Source: Phenylobacterium soli (GTDB lineage Bacteria > Pseudomonadota > Alphaproteobacteria > Caulobacterales > Caulobacteraceae). From it: 64,000 bases of DNA. The translations under genes were made by a program, and so were the position numbers. Of the stretch, positions 22,172-33,388 are shown piece after piece (position 1 is the stretch's first letter; each line of letters opens with the position of its first letter). The DNA is taken from contig NZ_QFYQ01000001.1 of assembly GCF_003254475.1 (NCBI RefSeq), positions 2,604,001 to 2,668,000 of the forward strand, in the 5' to 3' direction. Below the pieces are notes generated by a model that was given only the letters and a program-made list of their open reading frames with translations, had not been told where the DNA came from and did not search any database.

Positions 22172-23602
22172 CTAGGCCAGGCCGAAGGCGCGGGCGGCTT
22201 CGGCCGCCAGCGGATCGATCCAGTGCAGGGCCACCATCACGACCGGGAAGGAGAACAGGGCCAGCGCCACGGCGATGATCCGCGCCTCCGGGGCGGGCCG
22301 GTCGGTCGCGCCGAGCGCCGCGTCGAACCACATCACCTTGATCAGGCGCAGGTAATAGAACGCCGCCACGACCGAGCCCACCAGGCCGGCCACGGCCGCC
22401 GGGCCGAGGCCCGCATGGATCGCGGCCTTGAAGACGAAGTACTTTCCCCAGAAGCCGGAGAACGGCGGCAGGCCGAGGGCCGACAGCGAGAAGGCGGTCA
22501 TGGCGAGCGCGATGCCCGGCTGTTCCTTGATGAGGCCCGCCATGTCCTCGATCGTCTCCATCGCCCGGCCCTGGCGCGACAGCGCCGCGAGGCAGGCGAA
22601 GAATCCCGTCACGTCGATCATATAGAGGACCATGAACACGAGCATGGCCTGCACGCCCTGGGCGTCGCCCGAGGAGAGGCCAATGATCGCGTAACCGACG
22701 TTGGCGATCGAGGAATAGGCCCACAGGCGCTTGAGGTTCTTCTGCGCGAGGCCCGCGAAGGCGCCGACCGCCACCGAGATCAGGCCGATGGCGACCAGGA
22801 CTTCCTGCCACTGGTGCGCCGCGCCGGCGAAACCCTGGCCGAGCGCGCGGGCGAACAGCACCATGGCGGCGAGCTTCGGGGCGGCGGCGAAGAAGGCCAC
22901 GACCGGCGTCGGCGCGCCCTCGTAGACGTCCGGCGTCCACATGTGGAACGGCGCGGCCGAGACCTTGAAGGCCAGGCCGCAGATCAGGAAGATCAGGCCG
23001 AACAACACGCCCGTCCCTGCCCCGCCCTGCACCGCCACGGCGATGTCGGTGAACACGGTCGAGCCGGCGAAGCCGTAGATCAGGCTGGCGCCGTAAAGCA
23101 GCAGGCCCGAGGACAGCGCGCCCAGCACGAAATACTTCAGCCCGGCCTCGGAGGCCTTGGCGTCGTCGCGGTGCATGGCCGCCAGGACGTAGAGCGCCAG
23201 GGAATGCAGCTCGACCCCGACGTAGAGCGAGATGAGGTCGCCGGAGGACGCCATCATGCCCATGCCGAGGGCGGCGATCAGGATCAGGATCGGGAACTCG
23301 AAGTTGGTCACGCCGCGGCGGGCGAACCAGCGCTGGCCGAGGGGCACGCAGACCGCGCTCGCCACATAGATCGCCACCTTGGCGAAGGCCGCGCCGGCGT
23401 CGAACACCAGGCCCCCCGCGAACGCGACGCCGAGCGGCTGGGTGGCGGCCATGGCGGCCGCCGCCGCCAGGACCAGGACCGAGGCCCAGCCGATGGCGGT
23501 CGACATCTTCGGCGCGAAGGCGCCCCACACCAGGAGCGCCAGGGCGCCTACCCCAAGGATCAGTTCCGGATAGGCGACCGCGAGGTCGGCGGAGAAGTTC
23601 AT
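22172..23602 (-). CDS. nuoN: NADH-quinone oxidoreductase subunit N
   Basis: A proton-pumping antiporter-like membrane subunit of complex I. It has 476 residues with about 14 membrane helices. Family features: the PFHMWTPDVYEGAP loop near residue 220 and the KNLKRLWAYSSIANVGY helix near residue 290, both with conserved lysines. It is the last subunit gene of the operon and is 7 bases after nuoM. Confidence 0.97.
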   Translation of the reverse strand: MNFSADLAVAYPELILGVGALALLVWGAFAPKMSTAIGWASVLVLAAAAAMAATQPLGVAFAGGLVFDAGAAFAKVAIYVASAVCVPLGQRWFARRGVTNFEFPILILIAALGMGMMASSGDLISLYVGVELHSLALYVLAAMHRDDAKASEAGLKYFVLGALSSGLLLYGASLIYGFAGSTVFTDIAVAVQGGAGTGVLFGLIFLICGLAFKVSAAPFHMWTPDVYEGAPTPVVAFFAAAPKLAAMVLFARALGQGFAGAAHQWQEVLVAIGLISVAVGAFAGLAQKNLKRLWAYSSIANVGYAIIGLSSGDAQGVQAMLVFMVLYMIDVTGFFACLAALSRQGRAMETIEDMAGLIKEQPGIALAMTAFSLSALGLPPFSGFWGKYFVFKAAIHAGLGPAAVAGLVGSVVAAFYYLRLIKVMWFDAALGATDRPAPEARIIAVALALFSFPVVMVALHWIDPLAAEAARAFGLA

Positions 23603-23609
23603 GTGCGAC

Positions 23610-25097
23610 TTAGCCCCCGATGGCCGCGCGGTAGGCCGCCGTCAGGTGGTCGACCGAGGCCTGGGTCAGGTTGAAGACGATGCCCGGCTGGACGCCGAGA
23701 TAGAGGGTGGCGAGGATCAGCGGCGCGAAGATGAGCACCTCGCGCGGCTCCAGATCCGTGATCGCCGCGAGCTTCGGATTGGTCAGCTCGCCGAACACCA
23801 CGCGGCGATAGAGCGTCAGCATGTAGACCGCCGACAGGATCACGCCCGTGGTCGCCAGGATCGCCGTCCAGGTGGAGGCGCCGTAGGCGCCGGCCATGGA
23901 CAGGATTTCGCCGACGAAGCCGGAGGTGCCCGGCAGGCCGACATTGCCCATGGTGAACAGCAGGAACACCGCCGCGTACCACGGCATCCGGTTCACCAGC
24001 CCGCCGTAGAAGGCGATCTCGCGGGTGTGCATGCGGTCGTAGACGACGCCGACGCAGAGGAAGAGCGCGCCCGAGATCACCCCGTGTGAGATCATCTGGA
24101 AGATCGCGCCCTGCTCGCCCTGCACGTTGCCGGAGAAGATGCCCATGGTGACGAGGCCCATGTGGGCCACCGACGAGTAGGCGATCAGCTTCTTGATATC
24201 GACCTGCCGGAAGGCGACCAGCGAGGTGTAGATCACCGCGATGACGCTGAGGGCGAAGACCAGCGGCGTGAACAGCTGCGAGGCCTGCGGGAACATCGGC
24301 AGGCTGAAACGCATGAAGCCGTAGCCGCCCATCTTCAGCAGGATCCCGGCCAGGATCACCGAGCCCGCGGTCGGCGCCTCGACGTGGGCGTCGGGCAGCC
24401 AGGTGTGCACCGGCCACATCGGCATCTTCACCGCGAAGGAGGCGAAGAAGGCCAGCCACAGCCAGGTCTGGAGCGCCGGATCGAAGTGATAGGTCATCAG
24501 CTCGGGGATCGAGCTCGTGCCGGCGATGCCGATCATGGCCAGGATCGCCGCCAGCATCAGCACCGAGCCCAGCAGGGTGTAGAGGAAGAACTTGTAGGCC
24601 GCGTAGACCCGCCGCTGGCCGCCCCAGATGCCGATGATCAGGAACATCGGCACCAGGCCGAATTCGAAGAAGACGTAGAACAGCACCAGGTCGAGGGCGC
24701 AGAACACGCCGATCACCAGGGTCTCGAGGACCAGGAAGGCGATCATGTACTCGAGGACGCGCTTCTCGATCGTCTTCCACGAGGCCAGCAGGCAGAGCGG
24801 CATCAGGAAGGCGGTCAGCGGCACGAACAGCACCGAGATCCCGTCCACGCCCATGCGGTAGTGCAGCCCGGCGAACCAGGGGGTGTCCTCGACGAACTGG
24901 AAGCCCGTCTGGTTCGGATCGAACCGCAGGACCAGCAGCACCGACAGGGCGAAGGTCGCCAGCGTCGTGACGAGCGCGATCCACTTGGCCGCATTGGCGG
25001 TCCTGGCGTCCTCGGGCTTACCGAGGAGCCTCAAGATCAGGATGCCCGCCACGCCCACGAGAGGCGCGAAGGTGGTGAGCGACAGAATGCCGTTCAT
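23610..25097 (-). CDS. nuoM: NADH-quinone oxidoreductase subunit M
   Basis: An antiporter-like proton-channel subunit of complex I with 495 residues and about 14 membrane helices. Conserved elements: [14 protein letters not shown] with the key Glu near residue 140, [19 protein letters not shown] near residue 230, and [17 protein letters not shown] near residue 315. It follows nuoL after 15 bases. Confidence 0.97.
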   Translation of the reverse strand: MNGILSLTTFAPLVGVAGILILRLLGKPEDARTANAAKWIALVTTLATFALSVLLVLRFDPNQTGFQFVEDTPWFAGLHYRMGVDGISVLFVPLTAFLMPLCLLASWKTIEKRVLEYMIAFLVLETLVIGVFCALDLVLFYVFFEFGLVPMFLIIGIWGGQRRVYAAYKFFLYTLLGSVLMLAAILAMIGIAGTSSIPELMTYHFDPALQTWLWLAFFASFAVKMPMWPVHTWLPDAHVEAPTAGSVILAGILLKMGGYGFMRFSLPMFPQASQLFTPLVFALSVIAVIYTSLVAFRQVDIKKLIAYSSVAHMGLVTMGIFSGNVQGEQGAIFQMISHGVISGALFLCVGVVYDRMHTREIAFYGGLVNRMPWYAAVFLLFTMGNVGLPGTSGFVGEILSMAGAYGASTWTAILATTGVILSAVYMLTLYRRVVFGELTNPKLAAITDLEPREVLIFAPLILATLYLGVQPGIVFNLTQASVDHLTAAYRAAIGG

Positions 25098-25112
25098 GGC
25101 GCCAGCTTCCCC

Positions 25113-27221
25113 TTAGTGGTGCCACGCCCAGAGGGCGTAGGTCAGCAGGCCCGCGACGCCGAGCAGCATCACGAAGGCGTAGTGATAGACATAGCCGGTC
25201 TGCAGCAGGCCGGTGCGGCGGCCGACGGCGTAGCTGACGGCGGAGACGCCATCCGGACCCAGGCCGTCGATGACCTTCTGGTCCCCGCCCTTCCAGAACA
25301 GGTCGCCGAGGAACTTGGCCGCACGCACGAAGGTCGCGTTGTAGAGCTCGTCGAAGAACCACTTGTTGTAGAAGAACAGGTAGAGCGGGCCCTGGCGGGC
25401 AGCGAGCTTCGCGCCCAGGCCTTCCCTCATCAGGTAGACGTAGGCCGCCACGATCAAGCCGAGCACCGAGGCGATCAGCGGCGAGAGCACGATCAGCTCC
25501 GGCGCCTCGAACGGTCCCAGCACATGGTTGTTCGTGGCCGTGAAGATCGCCCCGCGCCAGAACTCGTGCTGCTCGGCGCCGACGAACTTCTCCTCGAACA
25601 GGAAGCCGGCGGCGATCGCCCCGATGGAGAGCAGGATCAGCGGCAGGCGCATGGTCCAGGGGCTCTCGTGCGGCAGCGCCGGACCGTGGCCGTGATGGCC
25701 GTGGCCATGAGCCTCGGCTTCGGCCTCGAGCGGCTCGTCGTGGGTCTCGATCTGGGCGTGGCTGGCGTGGTCGTCGTGGCCGTGGTCGTGATCACGGTTG
25801 TGCCAGTGGTGCTCCAGGTCCTCCGAGGTCCAGCGGGCGTGGCCGTTGAAGGTGAAGAAGGCCAGGCGCCAGGAATAGAAGGCGGTCAGGCCGGCCACGA
25901 ACACGCCGATCACGAAGGCGAAGTAGCCCATCTTGTCGCCCGCGACGCCGGCTGCGTAGGAGGCGTGGATGATCGAGTCCTTGGAATAGAAGCCGGCGAA
26001 GCCCAGCTCCAGGCCCGGGATGCCGAGGCCGGTGATCGCGATGGTGCCGATGGCCATCACCGAGAAGGTGACCGGCAGGTATTTCGCCAGGCCGCCGTAG
26101 CGACGCATGTCCTGCTCGTGGGCCATGGCGTGGATCACCGAACCGGCGCCGAGGAACAGCAGCGCCTTGAAGAAGGCGTGGGTGAACAGGTGGAACATGC
26201 CCGCCTGATAGGCCCCAACGCCGGCGGCCATGAACATGTAGCCGAGCTGCGAGCAGGTCGAATAGGCGATCACCCGCTTGATGTCGTTCTGCGTCAGCCC
26301 GACCGTCGCGGCGAACAGGGCCGTGATCGCGCCGATGAAGGTGACGATGTTCTTGGCCACGGGAGCGTACTCGAACATCGGCGACAGCAGACAGACCATG
26401 TAGACGCCGGCCGTCACCATGGTGGCGGCGTGGATCAGCGCCGACACCGGCGTCGGGCCCTCCATGGCGTCCGGCAGCCAGGTGTGCAGGAAGAACTGGG
26501 CCGACTTGCCCATGGCGCCGACGAACAGCAGGGCGCAGGCGAGGTCGATCAGGTTCCAGCTCCGGCCCGCGAACTCCCAGCCGTCCTTCGCGTGGGCGGC
26601 GATCTGCGGGAAGAGGTCCGCAAACTGGATGGTCCCGAAGGCCCAGAACACGGTCATGATCCCGAGAGCGAAGCCGAAGTCGCCGACCCGGTTGACCACG
26701 AAGGCCTTGATCGAGGCGGCGTTGGCGGTCGGCTTCTTGAACCAGAAGCCGATCAGCAGGTAGCTCGCCAGGCCCACGCCTTCCCAGCCGAAGAACAGCT
26801 GCATGAAGTCGGCGGCGCTGATCAGCGCCAGCATGGCGAAGGTGAAGAGCGACAGGTAGGCGAAGAAGCGCGGCTTGGAGTCGTCCTCGGCCATGTACCC
26901 CCAGGAATAGAGGTGCACGAGCGAGGAGACGCTGGTCACCACCACCAGCATCACCGCCGACAGGCCGTCGAGCCGGAACGACCAGTGGGAGATGAACTTA
27001 CCCACCTCGATGAACGGGGCGTAGGTGACGGTGAACGGCTCGAGCCCGCCCCAGGTCCACTTGGTGAAGACCACCCAGGACAGCGCGCAGGACAGGAACA
27101 GCAGGCCGGTCGTGATCGCCTGAGAAGCGACATCGCCGATCCGGCGGCCGAACAGGCCGGCGATGGCCGCGCCGAGCAGCGGGCCGAAGAGGATGATGGT
27201 GACGAGCGTCTGCGGGGACAT
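25113..27221 (-). CDS. nuoL: NADH-quinone oxidoreductase subunit L, with a histidine-rich loop
   Basis: The largest membrane subunit of complex I (702 residues), with 14 core helices and a C-terminal lateral helix region. The core motif AQFFLHTWLPDAMEGPTPVS (residues ~241-260) and the IKRVIAYSTCSQLGY helix are present. Between core helices, residues ~471-518 hold a hydrophilic insert with 15 histidines (for example HHWHNRDHDHGHDDH and HGHGHHGHG), encoded at 25668-25811. Such a loop suggests metal binding, but no role is proven. Confidence 0.97.
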   Translation of the reverse strand: MSPQTLVTIILFGPLLGAAIAGLFGRRIGDVASQAITTGLLFLSCALSWVVFTKWTWGGLEPFTVTYAPFIEVGKFISHWSFRLDGLSAVMLVVVTSVSSLVHLYSWGYMAEDDSKPRFFAYLSLFTFAMLALISAADFMQLFFGWEGVGLASYLLIGFWFKKPTANAASIKAFVVNRVGDFGFALGIMTVFWAFGTIQFADLFPQIAAHAKDGWEFAGRSWNLIDLACALLFVGAMGKSAQFFLHTWLPDAMEGPTPVSALIHAATMVTAGVYMVCLLSPMFEYAPVAKNIVTFIGAITALFAATVGLTQNDIKRVIAYSTCSQLGYMFMAAGVGAYQAGMFHLFTHAFFKALLFLGAGSVIHAMAHEQDMRRYGGLAKYLPVTFSVMAIGTIAITGLGIPGLELGFAGFYSKDSIIHASYAAGVAGDKMGYFAFVIGVFVAGLTAFYSWRLAFFTFNGHARWTSEDLEHHWHNRDHDHGHDDHASHAQIETHDEPLEAEAEAHGHGHHGHGPALPHESPWTMRLPLILLSIGAIAAGFLFEEKFVGAEQHEFWRGAIFTATNNHVLGPFEAPELIVLSPLIASVLGLIVAAYVYLMREGLGAKLAARQGPLYLFFYNKWFFDELYNATFVRAAKFLGDLFWKGGDQKVIDGLGPDGVSAVSYAVGRRTGLLQTGYVYHYAFVMLLGVAGLLTYALWAWHH

Positions 27222-27232
27222 GGGTTCTTGTC

Positions 27233-27541
27233 TCAGCCCTTCATCATCGAGGCGTCGTCGACGGAGATGTCGCCGCGGTTGCGGAAGAAGGTCACCAGGA
27301 TCGCCAGGCCGACGGCGGCCTCGGCGGCCGCGACCGTCAGCACGAACATGGCGAAGACCTGGCCCACCACGTTGCCGAGATAGACCGAGAAGGCGACGAG
27401 GTTGATGTTCACGGCGAGCAGGATCAGCTCGATCGACATCAGGATGACGATGATGTTCTTCCGGTTCACGAAGATCCCGAAGACCCCGATCGTGAACAGG
27501 ATGGCGGCGACCGCCAGATAGTGCGGAAGGCCGATGGTCAT
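27233..27541 (-). CDS. nuoK: NADH-quinone oxidoreductase subunit K
   Basis: A 102-residue membrane subunit with three helices. Conserved acidic residues lie in [18 protein letters not shown] and in [15 protein letters not shown], both needed for proton transfer. It overlaps nuoJ by 4 bases (ATGA), indicating coupled translation. Confidence 0.97.
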   Translation of the reverse strand: MTIGLPHYLAVAAILFTIGVFGIFVNRKNIIVILMSIELILLAVNINLVAFSVYLGNVVGQVFAMFVLTVAAAEAAVGLAILVTFFRNRGDISVDDASMMKG

Positions 27542-28164
27542 TCGCTGATCCCCTCGCCCGGCTTCAGGGACACCACGCGCATGCCCGTGCGGGGCGTCCG
27601 GGCCACCTGGTCGGCGATGACTTGGCGGCGCACGCCCGGCTTGTGGCGCAGCGTGAGCACGATGGCCCCGATCATCGCCACCAGCAGCACCATGCCGGCC
27701 GCCTGGAAGAAGTAGATGTACTGGGTGTAGAGCACCCGGCCGATCGCCTCGGCGTTGGTGACGTTCGCCGCCGCTGCGCCCGAGGCCATGGGGTTCTCGT
27801 TCAGCCGCGCCGCGCCCTGGGTGGCGACGGTCGTGGAGACCACCACCATCTCGATGGCCAGGGCGCCGGCGATCAGCCCGCCCAGCGGCATGTAGCGGGC
27901 GAAGCCCTGCCGCAGCGCGGCGAAGTCGACGTCCAGCATCATCACCACGAAGAGGAAGAGCACGGCGACCGCGCCCACGTAGACGACGACCAGCAGCATC
28001 GCCAGGAACTCCGCGCCCATCAGGACGAAGAGGCCGGCGGCCGAGAAGAAGGCCGCGATCAGGAAGAGCACAGAGTGCACGGGGTTTCGCGCCGAAACGA
28101 CGGCGAAACCGGAGGCCAGCGTCACCGCCGCCATCAGGTAAAAAGCGATCGCCTGCAGGGCCAT
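27538..28164 (-). CDS. nuoJ: NADH-quinone oxidoreductase subunit J
   Basis: A 208-residue five-helix membrane subunit. The third helix motif [20 protein letters not shown] is diagnostic. The C-terminal hydrophilic tail is typical of alphaproteobacteria. It is separated from nuoI by 76 bases, the largest gap inside the nuo operon; I see no terminator there. Confidence 0.96.
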   Translation of the reverse strand: MALQAIAFYLMAAVTLASGFAVVSARNPVHSVLFLIAAFFSAAGLFVLMGAEFLAMLLVVVYVGAVAVLFLFVVMMLDVDFAALRQGFARYMPLGGLIAGALAIEMVVVSTTVATQGAARLNENPMASGAAAANVTNAEAIGRVLYTQYIYFFQAAGMVLLVAMIGAIVLTLRHKPGVRRQVIADQVARTPRTGMRVVSLKPGEGISE

Positions 28165-28240
28165 CGGCCGGATCGAGCTCCCCTCAAAATCCCTGAGTTC
28201 TGCGCCTTATCGGAGGCGCCCGCGGAATCGCGCGGACGTC

Positions 28241-28732
28241 TTATCGGTACGGCGCATCCAGTTCCAGATTCTTCGCGATCTCCCGCTCCCAGCGGTCGCC
28301 GTTATCCAGCAGGCGCTCCTTGTCGTAGTAGAGCTCCTCGCGGGTCTCGACGGCGAACTCCAGGTTCGGGCCTTCGACGATCGCGTCCACTGGGCAGGCC
28401 TCCTGGCACAGGCCGCAGTAGATGCACTTCACCATGTCGATGTCGTAGCGGGTGGTGCGGCGCGAGCCGTCGGCGCGCGGCTCGGCCTCGATGGTGATCG
28501 CCTGGGCCGGGCAGACCGCCTCGCAGAGCTTGCAGGCGATGCAGCGCTCTTCGCCGTTCGGATAGCGGCGAAGGGCGTGCTCGCCACGGAAGCGCGGGCT
28601 CTGCGGGTTGCGCTCGTGCGGGTACTGGACGGTCTTCTTCGGCGCGACCAGGTATTTCATGGCCAGCCCGAAGGCGCCGGCGAAGTCGAGCAGCGCCGCG
28701 CCCTTCACCGCCTGTCCGATACGCTGGAACAT
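28241..28732 (-). CDS. nuoI: NADH-quinone oxidoreductase subunit I
   Basis: A 163-residue peripheral-arm subunit that holds clusters N6a and N6b. Two 4Fe-4S motifs are visible: [12 protein letters not shown] near residue 60 and [12 protein letters not shown] near residue 100. The N-terminal amphipathic/hydrophobic segment fits membrane-arm contact. It starts 3 bases after the stop of the small lipoprotein gene, whose last codons supply the AGGAAG ribosome-binding site. Confidence 0.97.
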   Translation of the reverse strand: MFQRIGQAVKGAALLDFAGAFGLAMKYLVAPKKTVQYPHERNPQSPRFRGEHALRRYPNGEERCIACKLCEAVCPAQAITIEAEPRADGSRRTTRYDIDMVKCIYCGLCQEACPVDAIVEGPNLEFAVETREELYYDKERLLDNGDRWEREIAKNLELDAPYR

Positions 28733-28735
28733 CCC

Positions 28736-28933
28736 CTACTTCCTCTCGCAGGCGTAGTCGCCGATGTACTCGGGATCGCCGTTCCTCTGGAGCACCAAGG
28801 TCCCGCCCTTGGCCGCGCAGTCCGCATGCGCCTTCTTCAGCGCGTCATAGTTCGCCACCCCGCCCACGGGCGAGGCCGAGGCGCAGGCGGCAAGCCCGAG
28901 CGCCAGGACCAGGGTGGCGGGAAGCGCCTTCAC
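28736..28933 (-). CDS. Small predicted lipoprotein encoded inside the nuo operon
   Basis: A 65-codon gene with GTG start at 28931-28933, overlapping the nuoH stop as GTGA, and ending 3 bases before nuoI. Residues 1-16 are a signal peptide ending in a lipobox (GLAAC, Cys17). The mature part is about 48 residues and holds two more cysteines ([10 protein letters not shown] and YACERK) that could form a disulfide. It matches no complex I subunit I know. The tight coupling on both sides argues that it is a real gene. It could be a complex I accessory or assembly factor on the periplasmic face, or a passenger; the sequence does not decide. Confidence 0.72.
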   Translation of the reverse strand: MKALPATLVLALGLAACASASPVGGVANYDALKKAHADCAAKGGTLVLQRNGDPEYIGDYACERK

Positions 28934-30009
28934 GCAGCGCCCCCGAACACTCGCCACGCCGACACCGCCACCACGGCGACCAGCGAGGTCGGCAGGAACA
29001 CCTTCCAGCCGAGCCGCATCAGCTGGTCGTAGCGGTAGCGCGGCACGATCGCCTTCACCATGGCGAACAGGAAGAAGAAGAAGATCACCTTCAGGAAGAA
29101 CCACATGAAGCCGAAGAAGCTGGCCGCCGTGGGATTCCAGTGGGCGGTGAAGTCGGTCGGGAACGGCGCCTGCCAGCCCCCGAAGAACAGCACCGAGATC
29201 ATCGCGCACATCAGGACGATGTTCGAATATTCGCCGATCATGAACAGCAGGTACGGGGTGGACGAGTACTCCACCTGGTAGCCGGCCACGAGCTCGGACT
29301 CCGCCTCGGGCAGGTCGAACGGCGGGCGGTTGGTCTCGGCGAGCGCCGAGATGAAGAAGATCACCGCCATCGGGATCATGACGATCACCATCGGCAGCTT
29401 GGCGAGCCCGCCCGGGCCGCCGAAGGCGTACCAGTTCCAGAAGCCGCCGGCCTGGCTGGCGACGATCTCCTGCAGGTTCATGGTGCCGGCGAGGATGATC
29501 ACCGTGACGATGATGAAGCCGATCGATACCTCGTAGGAGACCATCTGCGCCGCGGAGCGCAGGCCGCCCAGGAACGGGTACTTCGAGTTCGAAGCCCAGC
29601 CCCCCATGATGATGCCGTAGACGCCCAGCGAGGAGATCGCGAGCAGGTAGAGGATGCCGACGTTGACGTTGGACACCACCCAGCCCGGGGCCAGCGGCAC
29701 CACGGCCCAGGCGCCGAACGCCAGGATGAAGCTGATCAAGGGGGCCAGCAGGAAGACCGCCTTGTCGGCGCCCGCCGGGATGACGATCTCCTTCAGCAGG
29801 AACTTGCCGAAGTCGGCGAAGGACTGCAGCAGGCCGAAGGGGCCCACCACGTTGGGGCCTTTGCGCATCTGAACGCCGGCCCAGATCTTGCGGTCGGCCA
29901 GTAGCAGGAAGGCCAGCGACAGCAGGATCCAGATCATCACCGCCAGGATCTGCAGGACCGTCAGAAGGGTCCAGCCGCCCGGGGTGGACCAGAAGCTTTG
30001 CGCGCCCAT
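28930..30009 (-). CDS. nuoH: NADH-quinone oxidoreductase subunit H
   Basis: A 359-residue membrane subunit that joins the peripheral and membrane arms and forms part of the quinone pocket. About eight helices. Conserved cytoplasmic loops: [20 protein letters not shown] near residue 45 and [20 protein letters not shown] near residue 220, the quinone-site signature. Its stop overlaps the GTG of the small lipoprotein gene. Confidence 0.97.
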   Translation of the reverse strand: MGAQSFWSTPGGWTLLTVLQILAVMIWILLSLAFLLLADRKIWAGVQMRKGPNVVGPFGLLQSFADFGKFLLKEIVIPAGADKAVFLLAPLISFILAFGAWAVVPLAPGWVVSNVNVGILYLLAISSLGVYGIIMGGWASNSKYPFLGGLRSAAQMVSYEVSIGFIIVTVIILAGTMNLQEIVASQAGGFWNWYAFGGPGGLAKLPMVIVMIPMAVIFFISALAETNRPPFDLPEAESELVAGYQVEYSSTPYLLFMIGEYSNIVLMCAMISVLFFGGWQAPFPTDFTAHWNPTAASFFGFMWFFLKVIFFFFLFAMVKAIVPRYRYDQLMRLGWKVFLPTSLVAVVAVSAWRVFGGAA

Positions 30010-30016
30010 CGTTCCC

Positions 30017-32062
30017 CTACTCCGCCGCGATCTTGGCGGCGCCCGAAGCCAGGGCCGCGCACTCGGCCATCGTCACGCTGGCGCGGGCGATGGGGTTGGT
30101 CATGTAGAAGTCCTTCACGCCCGATTGGAACGGGGCGTCGGACAGGTCGCCGGCCTTGCCGAGCGCGCCGAGGTCGAGGGAGGCCGCGGCCTCCTTGCCG
30201 TCGACGTGGTCGATGCGGCCGAAGGTCGGATGCTCGGCGAACAGCTTGCGGCGCAGGTCGTCCAGGCTGTCGTAGGGCAGCTTGGTCCCGACCCGCTCGG
30301 ACAGCGCCCGCAGGATCGCCCAGTCCTCCCGCGCCTCGCCCTTCGGGAACACCGCGCGGACGCCGAGCTGAACCCGGCCCTCGGTGTTGACGTAGACGCC
30401 GTTCTTCTCGGTGTAGGCCGCGCCCGGCAGGATCACGTCGGCATGGTGCGCGCCGCGGTCGCCATGGGTGCCCAGATAGACCTTGAAGGCCTTCGAGGCG
30501 CCGAGCTCGATCTCGTCGGCGCCCAGGAGGAAGAGCAGGTCCGCGCCATCCTTCTTGACCAGTTCGCCGGCGGTCTTGCCGCCCTCGCCCGGCACGAAGC
30601 CGAGGTCGAGGCCGCCGACCCGGCCGGCCGCGGTGTGCAGCACGTTCCAGGTGGCGCCGAACGCCTTGGCGAGCTCGGCCGCGGCCTTCAGCACCGCCGC
30701 CCCGTCGGCCCGCGCCAGGGCGCCGGCGCCGACGATGATCGCCGGGTTCTTGGCGCCCTTGAGGGCGGAGACGAAATCGTTCTTCTGCTTGGCGAGGCCC
30801 GACAGCGTCTGCGGGCCCGCACCGAGGTAGTCGTAGTCGAAGGTCAGGTCGGCCTGCTCGCCGATCACGCCCACGCGCAGCGCGCCGGCCAGCCAGCGCT
30901 TGCGCAGCCGGGCGTTGAACACCGGCGCCTCGAGGCGCGGGTTCGTGCCGACCAGCAGCACGACGTCGGCTTCCTCGATCCCGGCCAGGGTCGAGTTGAA
31001 CAGCCAGCTCGCCCGCGGGCCGTCGCCCAGGGCCATGCCGTCCTGGCGGCAGTCCAGGCTCTTCACGCCCAGGGCGTCGAACAGGTCCTTGGCCGCCTTG
31101 AGGCTCTCGGCGTCCTGCAGGTCGCCGGCGATGACGCCGACCCGGTCCGGAGCCGTCGCCTTCAGCTTGGCCGCCACGAGGTCCAGGGCCTCGCCCCAGC
31201 TCGCCGCGCGCAGCTTGCCGTCCTCGCGGACGTACGGCCGGTCGAGCCGCTGGCGGGACAGGCCGTCAACCGCATAGCGCGACTTGTCCGAGAGCCACTC
31301 CTCGTTGATCTCCTCGTTGATGCGCGGCAGCACCCGCAGCACCGCCGGGCCCCGCGCATCGACGCGGATCGCCGAGCCCAGGCCGTCGTGGACGTCGATG
31401 GTCTCGGTCTTCTTCAGCTCCCAAGGGCGGTAGTTGAACGCCCAGGGCTTGTGGGTCAGGGCGCCGACCGGGCACAGGTCGACCACGTTGCCGGACAGGT
31501 TCGAGCTCACGGCCTTGTCGAGATAGGTCGTGATTTCAACATCTTCGCCGCGAGAGATGAGACCGATCTCCGGCACGCCGGCGACCTCGGTGACGAAGCG
31601 GACGCAGCGCGTGCACTGGATGCAGCGGGTCATCACCGTCTTGATCAGCGGACCCATGAACTTCTCTTCGACGGCCCGCTTGTTCTCGGCGTAGCGGGAA
31701 TCGTCGCGGCCATAGCCCATCGCCTGGTCCTGCAGGTCGCACTCGCCGCCCTGGTCGCAGATCGGGCAGTCCAGAGGGTGGTTGATGAGCAGGAACTCCA
31801 TCACCCCGTGACGCGCCTTCTTCACCATCGGCGTGTCGGTGAAGATCTCCATGTTCTCGGCGGCCGGCAGGGCGCACGAGGCCTGCGGCTTCGGCGGGCC
31901 GGGCTTCACCTCGACGAGGCACATGCGGCAGTTGCCGGCGATGGACAGGCGCTCGTGGTAGCAGAAGCGCGGGATCTCCTTGCCGGCGATCTCGCACACC
32001 TGGAGGACGTTCATCCCCGGCTCGAACTCGACCTCGACCCCGTCGACCTTGGCGATAGGCAT
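30017..32062 (-). CDS. nuoG: NADH-quinone oxidoreductase subunit G
   Basis: A 681-residue peripheral subunit with an N-terminal ferredoxin part. The 2Fe-2S ligands fall in [18 protein letters not shown], followed by the His/Cys N5 and Cys N4 regions ([30 protein letters not shown]). The rest is a molybdopterin-oxidoreductase-like domain without molybdenum cofactor function, as usual for this subunit. It is 6 bases after nuoF. Confidence 0.96.
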   Translation of the reverse strand: MPIAKVDGVEVEFEPGMNVLQVCEIAGKEIPRFCYHERLSIAGNCRMCLVEVKPGPPKPQASCALPAAENMEIFTDTPMVKKARHGVMEFLLINHPLDCPICDQGGECDLQDQAMGYGRDDSRYAENKRAVEEKFMGPLIKTVMTRCIQCTRCVRFVTEVAGVPEIGLISRGEDVEITTYLDKAVSSNLSGNVVDLCPVGALTHKPWAFNYRPWELKKTETIDVHDGLGSAIRVDARGPAVLRVLPRINEEINEEWLSDKSRYAVDGLSRQRLDRPYVREDGKLRAASWGEALDLVAAKLKATAPDRVGVIAGDLQDAESLKAAKDLFDALGVKSLDCRQDGMALGDGPRASWLFNSTLAGIEEADVVLLVGTNPRLEAPVFNARLRKRWLAGALRVGVIGEQADLTFDYDYLGAGPQTLSGLAKQKNDFVSALKGAKNPAIIVGAGALARADGAAVLKAAAELAKAFGATWNVLHTAAGRVGGLDLGFVPGEGGKTAGELVKKDGADLLFLLGADEIELGASKAFKVYLGTHGDRGAHHADVILPGAAYTEKNGVYVNTEGRVQLGVRAVFPKGEAREDWAILRALSERVGTKLPYDSLDDLRRKLFAEHPTFGRIDHVDGKEAAASLDLGALGKAGDLSDAPFQSGVKDFYMTNPIARASVTMAECAALASGAAKIAAE

Positions 32063-32068
32063 CCGTGA

Positions 32069-33382
32069 TTACTCCGCCGCGATGGAGGCGCCGGGATAGA
32101 CTCCCTTGCGCGCGCGGTAGTTGGTGATCCGCTCTTCGACCTCGTGGCGGAAGTGACGGAAGAGGCCCTGGATCGGCCAGGCGGCCGCGTCGCCGAGGCC
32201 GCAGATGGTGTGACCTTCGACCTGGCTGGCGACGTCGAGCAGGAGGTCGATCTCCTCCATCTCGGCCTCGCCGGTGACCATCCGCTCCATGACGCGCCAC
32301 ATCCAGCCGGTGCCTTCGCGGCACGGCGTGCACTGGCCGCAGCTCTCGTGCTTGTAGAAGTAGCTCGCCCGGGCGATCGCCTTCACGAGGTCGGCGTCCT
32401 TGTCCATGACGATCATGGTGCCGGTGCCGAGGCCGGAGCCGCGGGCCTGCAGGTCCTCGTAAGTCATGATCGCCTCTTCGCATTCGGCCGCGGGGATCAT
32501 CCGCACCGAGATGCCGCCGGGGATCACAGCCTTCAGGTTCGACCAGCCGCCGCGCACGCCGCCGAAGTGGTCCTCGATCAGCTGCTTCACGCTGATGCCG
32601 ACCGCCTCCTCGACCACGCAGGGCTTGTTCACGTGGCCCGAGGCCGCGAACAGTTTGGTGCCGGTCGACTTCTCGGTGCCGAAGCCGGCGAACCAGGCCG
32701 CGCCACGGCGCAGGATGGTGCCGACGACCGAGATGGTCTCGACGTTGTTGATCGTCGTCGGGCAGCCCCAGACTCCTGCCCCCGCTGGGAACGGCGGCTT
32801 CAGGCGCGGTTGGCCCTTCTTGCCTTCCAGGCTCTCCATCAACGCGGTCTCGTCGCCGCAGATGTAGGCGCCGCCACCATGGTGAACGCGGATGTCGCAG
32901 TCCCAGCCGTGGATGTTGCCCGGCCCGATCAGCTTGGCGTCGTAGGCCTGCTTGATCGCCGCCGTCAGGCGCTCGCGCTCGAAGACGTACTCGCCGCGCA
33001 GATAAATGTAGGCCGTGTGCGCCCGCATGGCGCGGCAGGCGATCAGCGCGCCCTCGATCAGGAGGTGCGGGTCGTTGCGCAGGATCTCGCGGTCCTTGCA
33101 GGCGCCCGGCTCCGACTCGTCGGCGTTGATGACCAGGAAGTGCGGCCGCTCGCTCTCCTGCTTGGGCATGAAGGTCCACTTCAGCCCGGTGGCGAAGCCG
33201 GCCCCGCCGCGGCCGCGCAGGCCCGACGCCTTGATCTGGTCGCAGATCCACTCGGGGGCCTGCTTGAGGATGTCCTTGGTGCCGTTCCAGGCCCCGCGTT
33301 GCATCGCACCCTCGAGGCCCCAGTCGTGGAGGCCATAGAGGTTGGTGAAGATGCGGTCCTTGTCTTGGAGGATGCCGACCAC
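32069..33382 (-). CDS. nuoF: NADH-quinone oxidoreductase subunit F
   Basis: A 437-residue NADH-oxidising subunit that carries FMN and cluster N3. NADH/FMN-binding glycine loops [16 protein letters not shown] and [17 protein letters not shown] (here [19 protein letters not shown]) are clear. The 4Fe-4S ligands begin in [12 protein letters not shown] near residue 350 with a later Cys in HTICGLGD. The start is a GTG at 33380-33382. Confidence 0.97.
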   Translation of the reverse strand: MVGILQDKDRIFTNLYGLHDWGLEGAMQRGAWNGTKDILKQAPEWICDQIKASGLRGRGGAGFATGLKWTFMPKQESERPHFLVINADESEPGACKDREILRNDPHLLIEGALIACRAMRAHTAYIYLRGEYVFERERLTAAIKQAYDAKLIGPGNIHGWDCDIRVHHGGGAYICGDETALMESLEGKKGQPRLKPPFPAGAGVWGCPTTINNVETISVVGTILRRGAAWFAGFGTEKSTGTKLFAASGHVNKPCVVEEAVGISVKQLIEDHFGGVRGGWSNLKAVIPGGISVRMIPAAECEEAIMTYEDLQARGSGLGTGTMIVMDKDADLVKAIARASYFYKHESCGQCTPCREGTGWMWRVMERMVTGEAEMEEIDLLLDVASQVEGHTICGLGDAAAWPIQGLFRHFRHEVEERITNYRARKGVYPGASIAAE

Positions 33383-33388
33383 GGGGTC

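Noticed and set aside
24162..27383. Very long forward open frame across nuoL and nuoM
   Set aside because: It is the antisense shadow of high-GC nuo genes: Arg/Gly/His/Gln-rich, no fold, and the reverse strand encodes clear complex I subunits.
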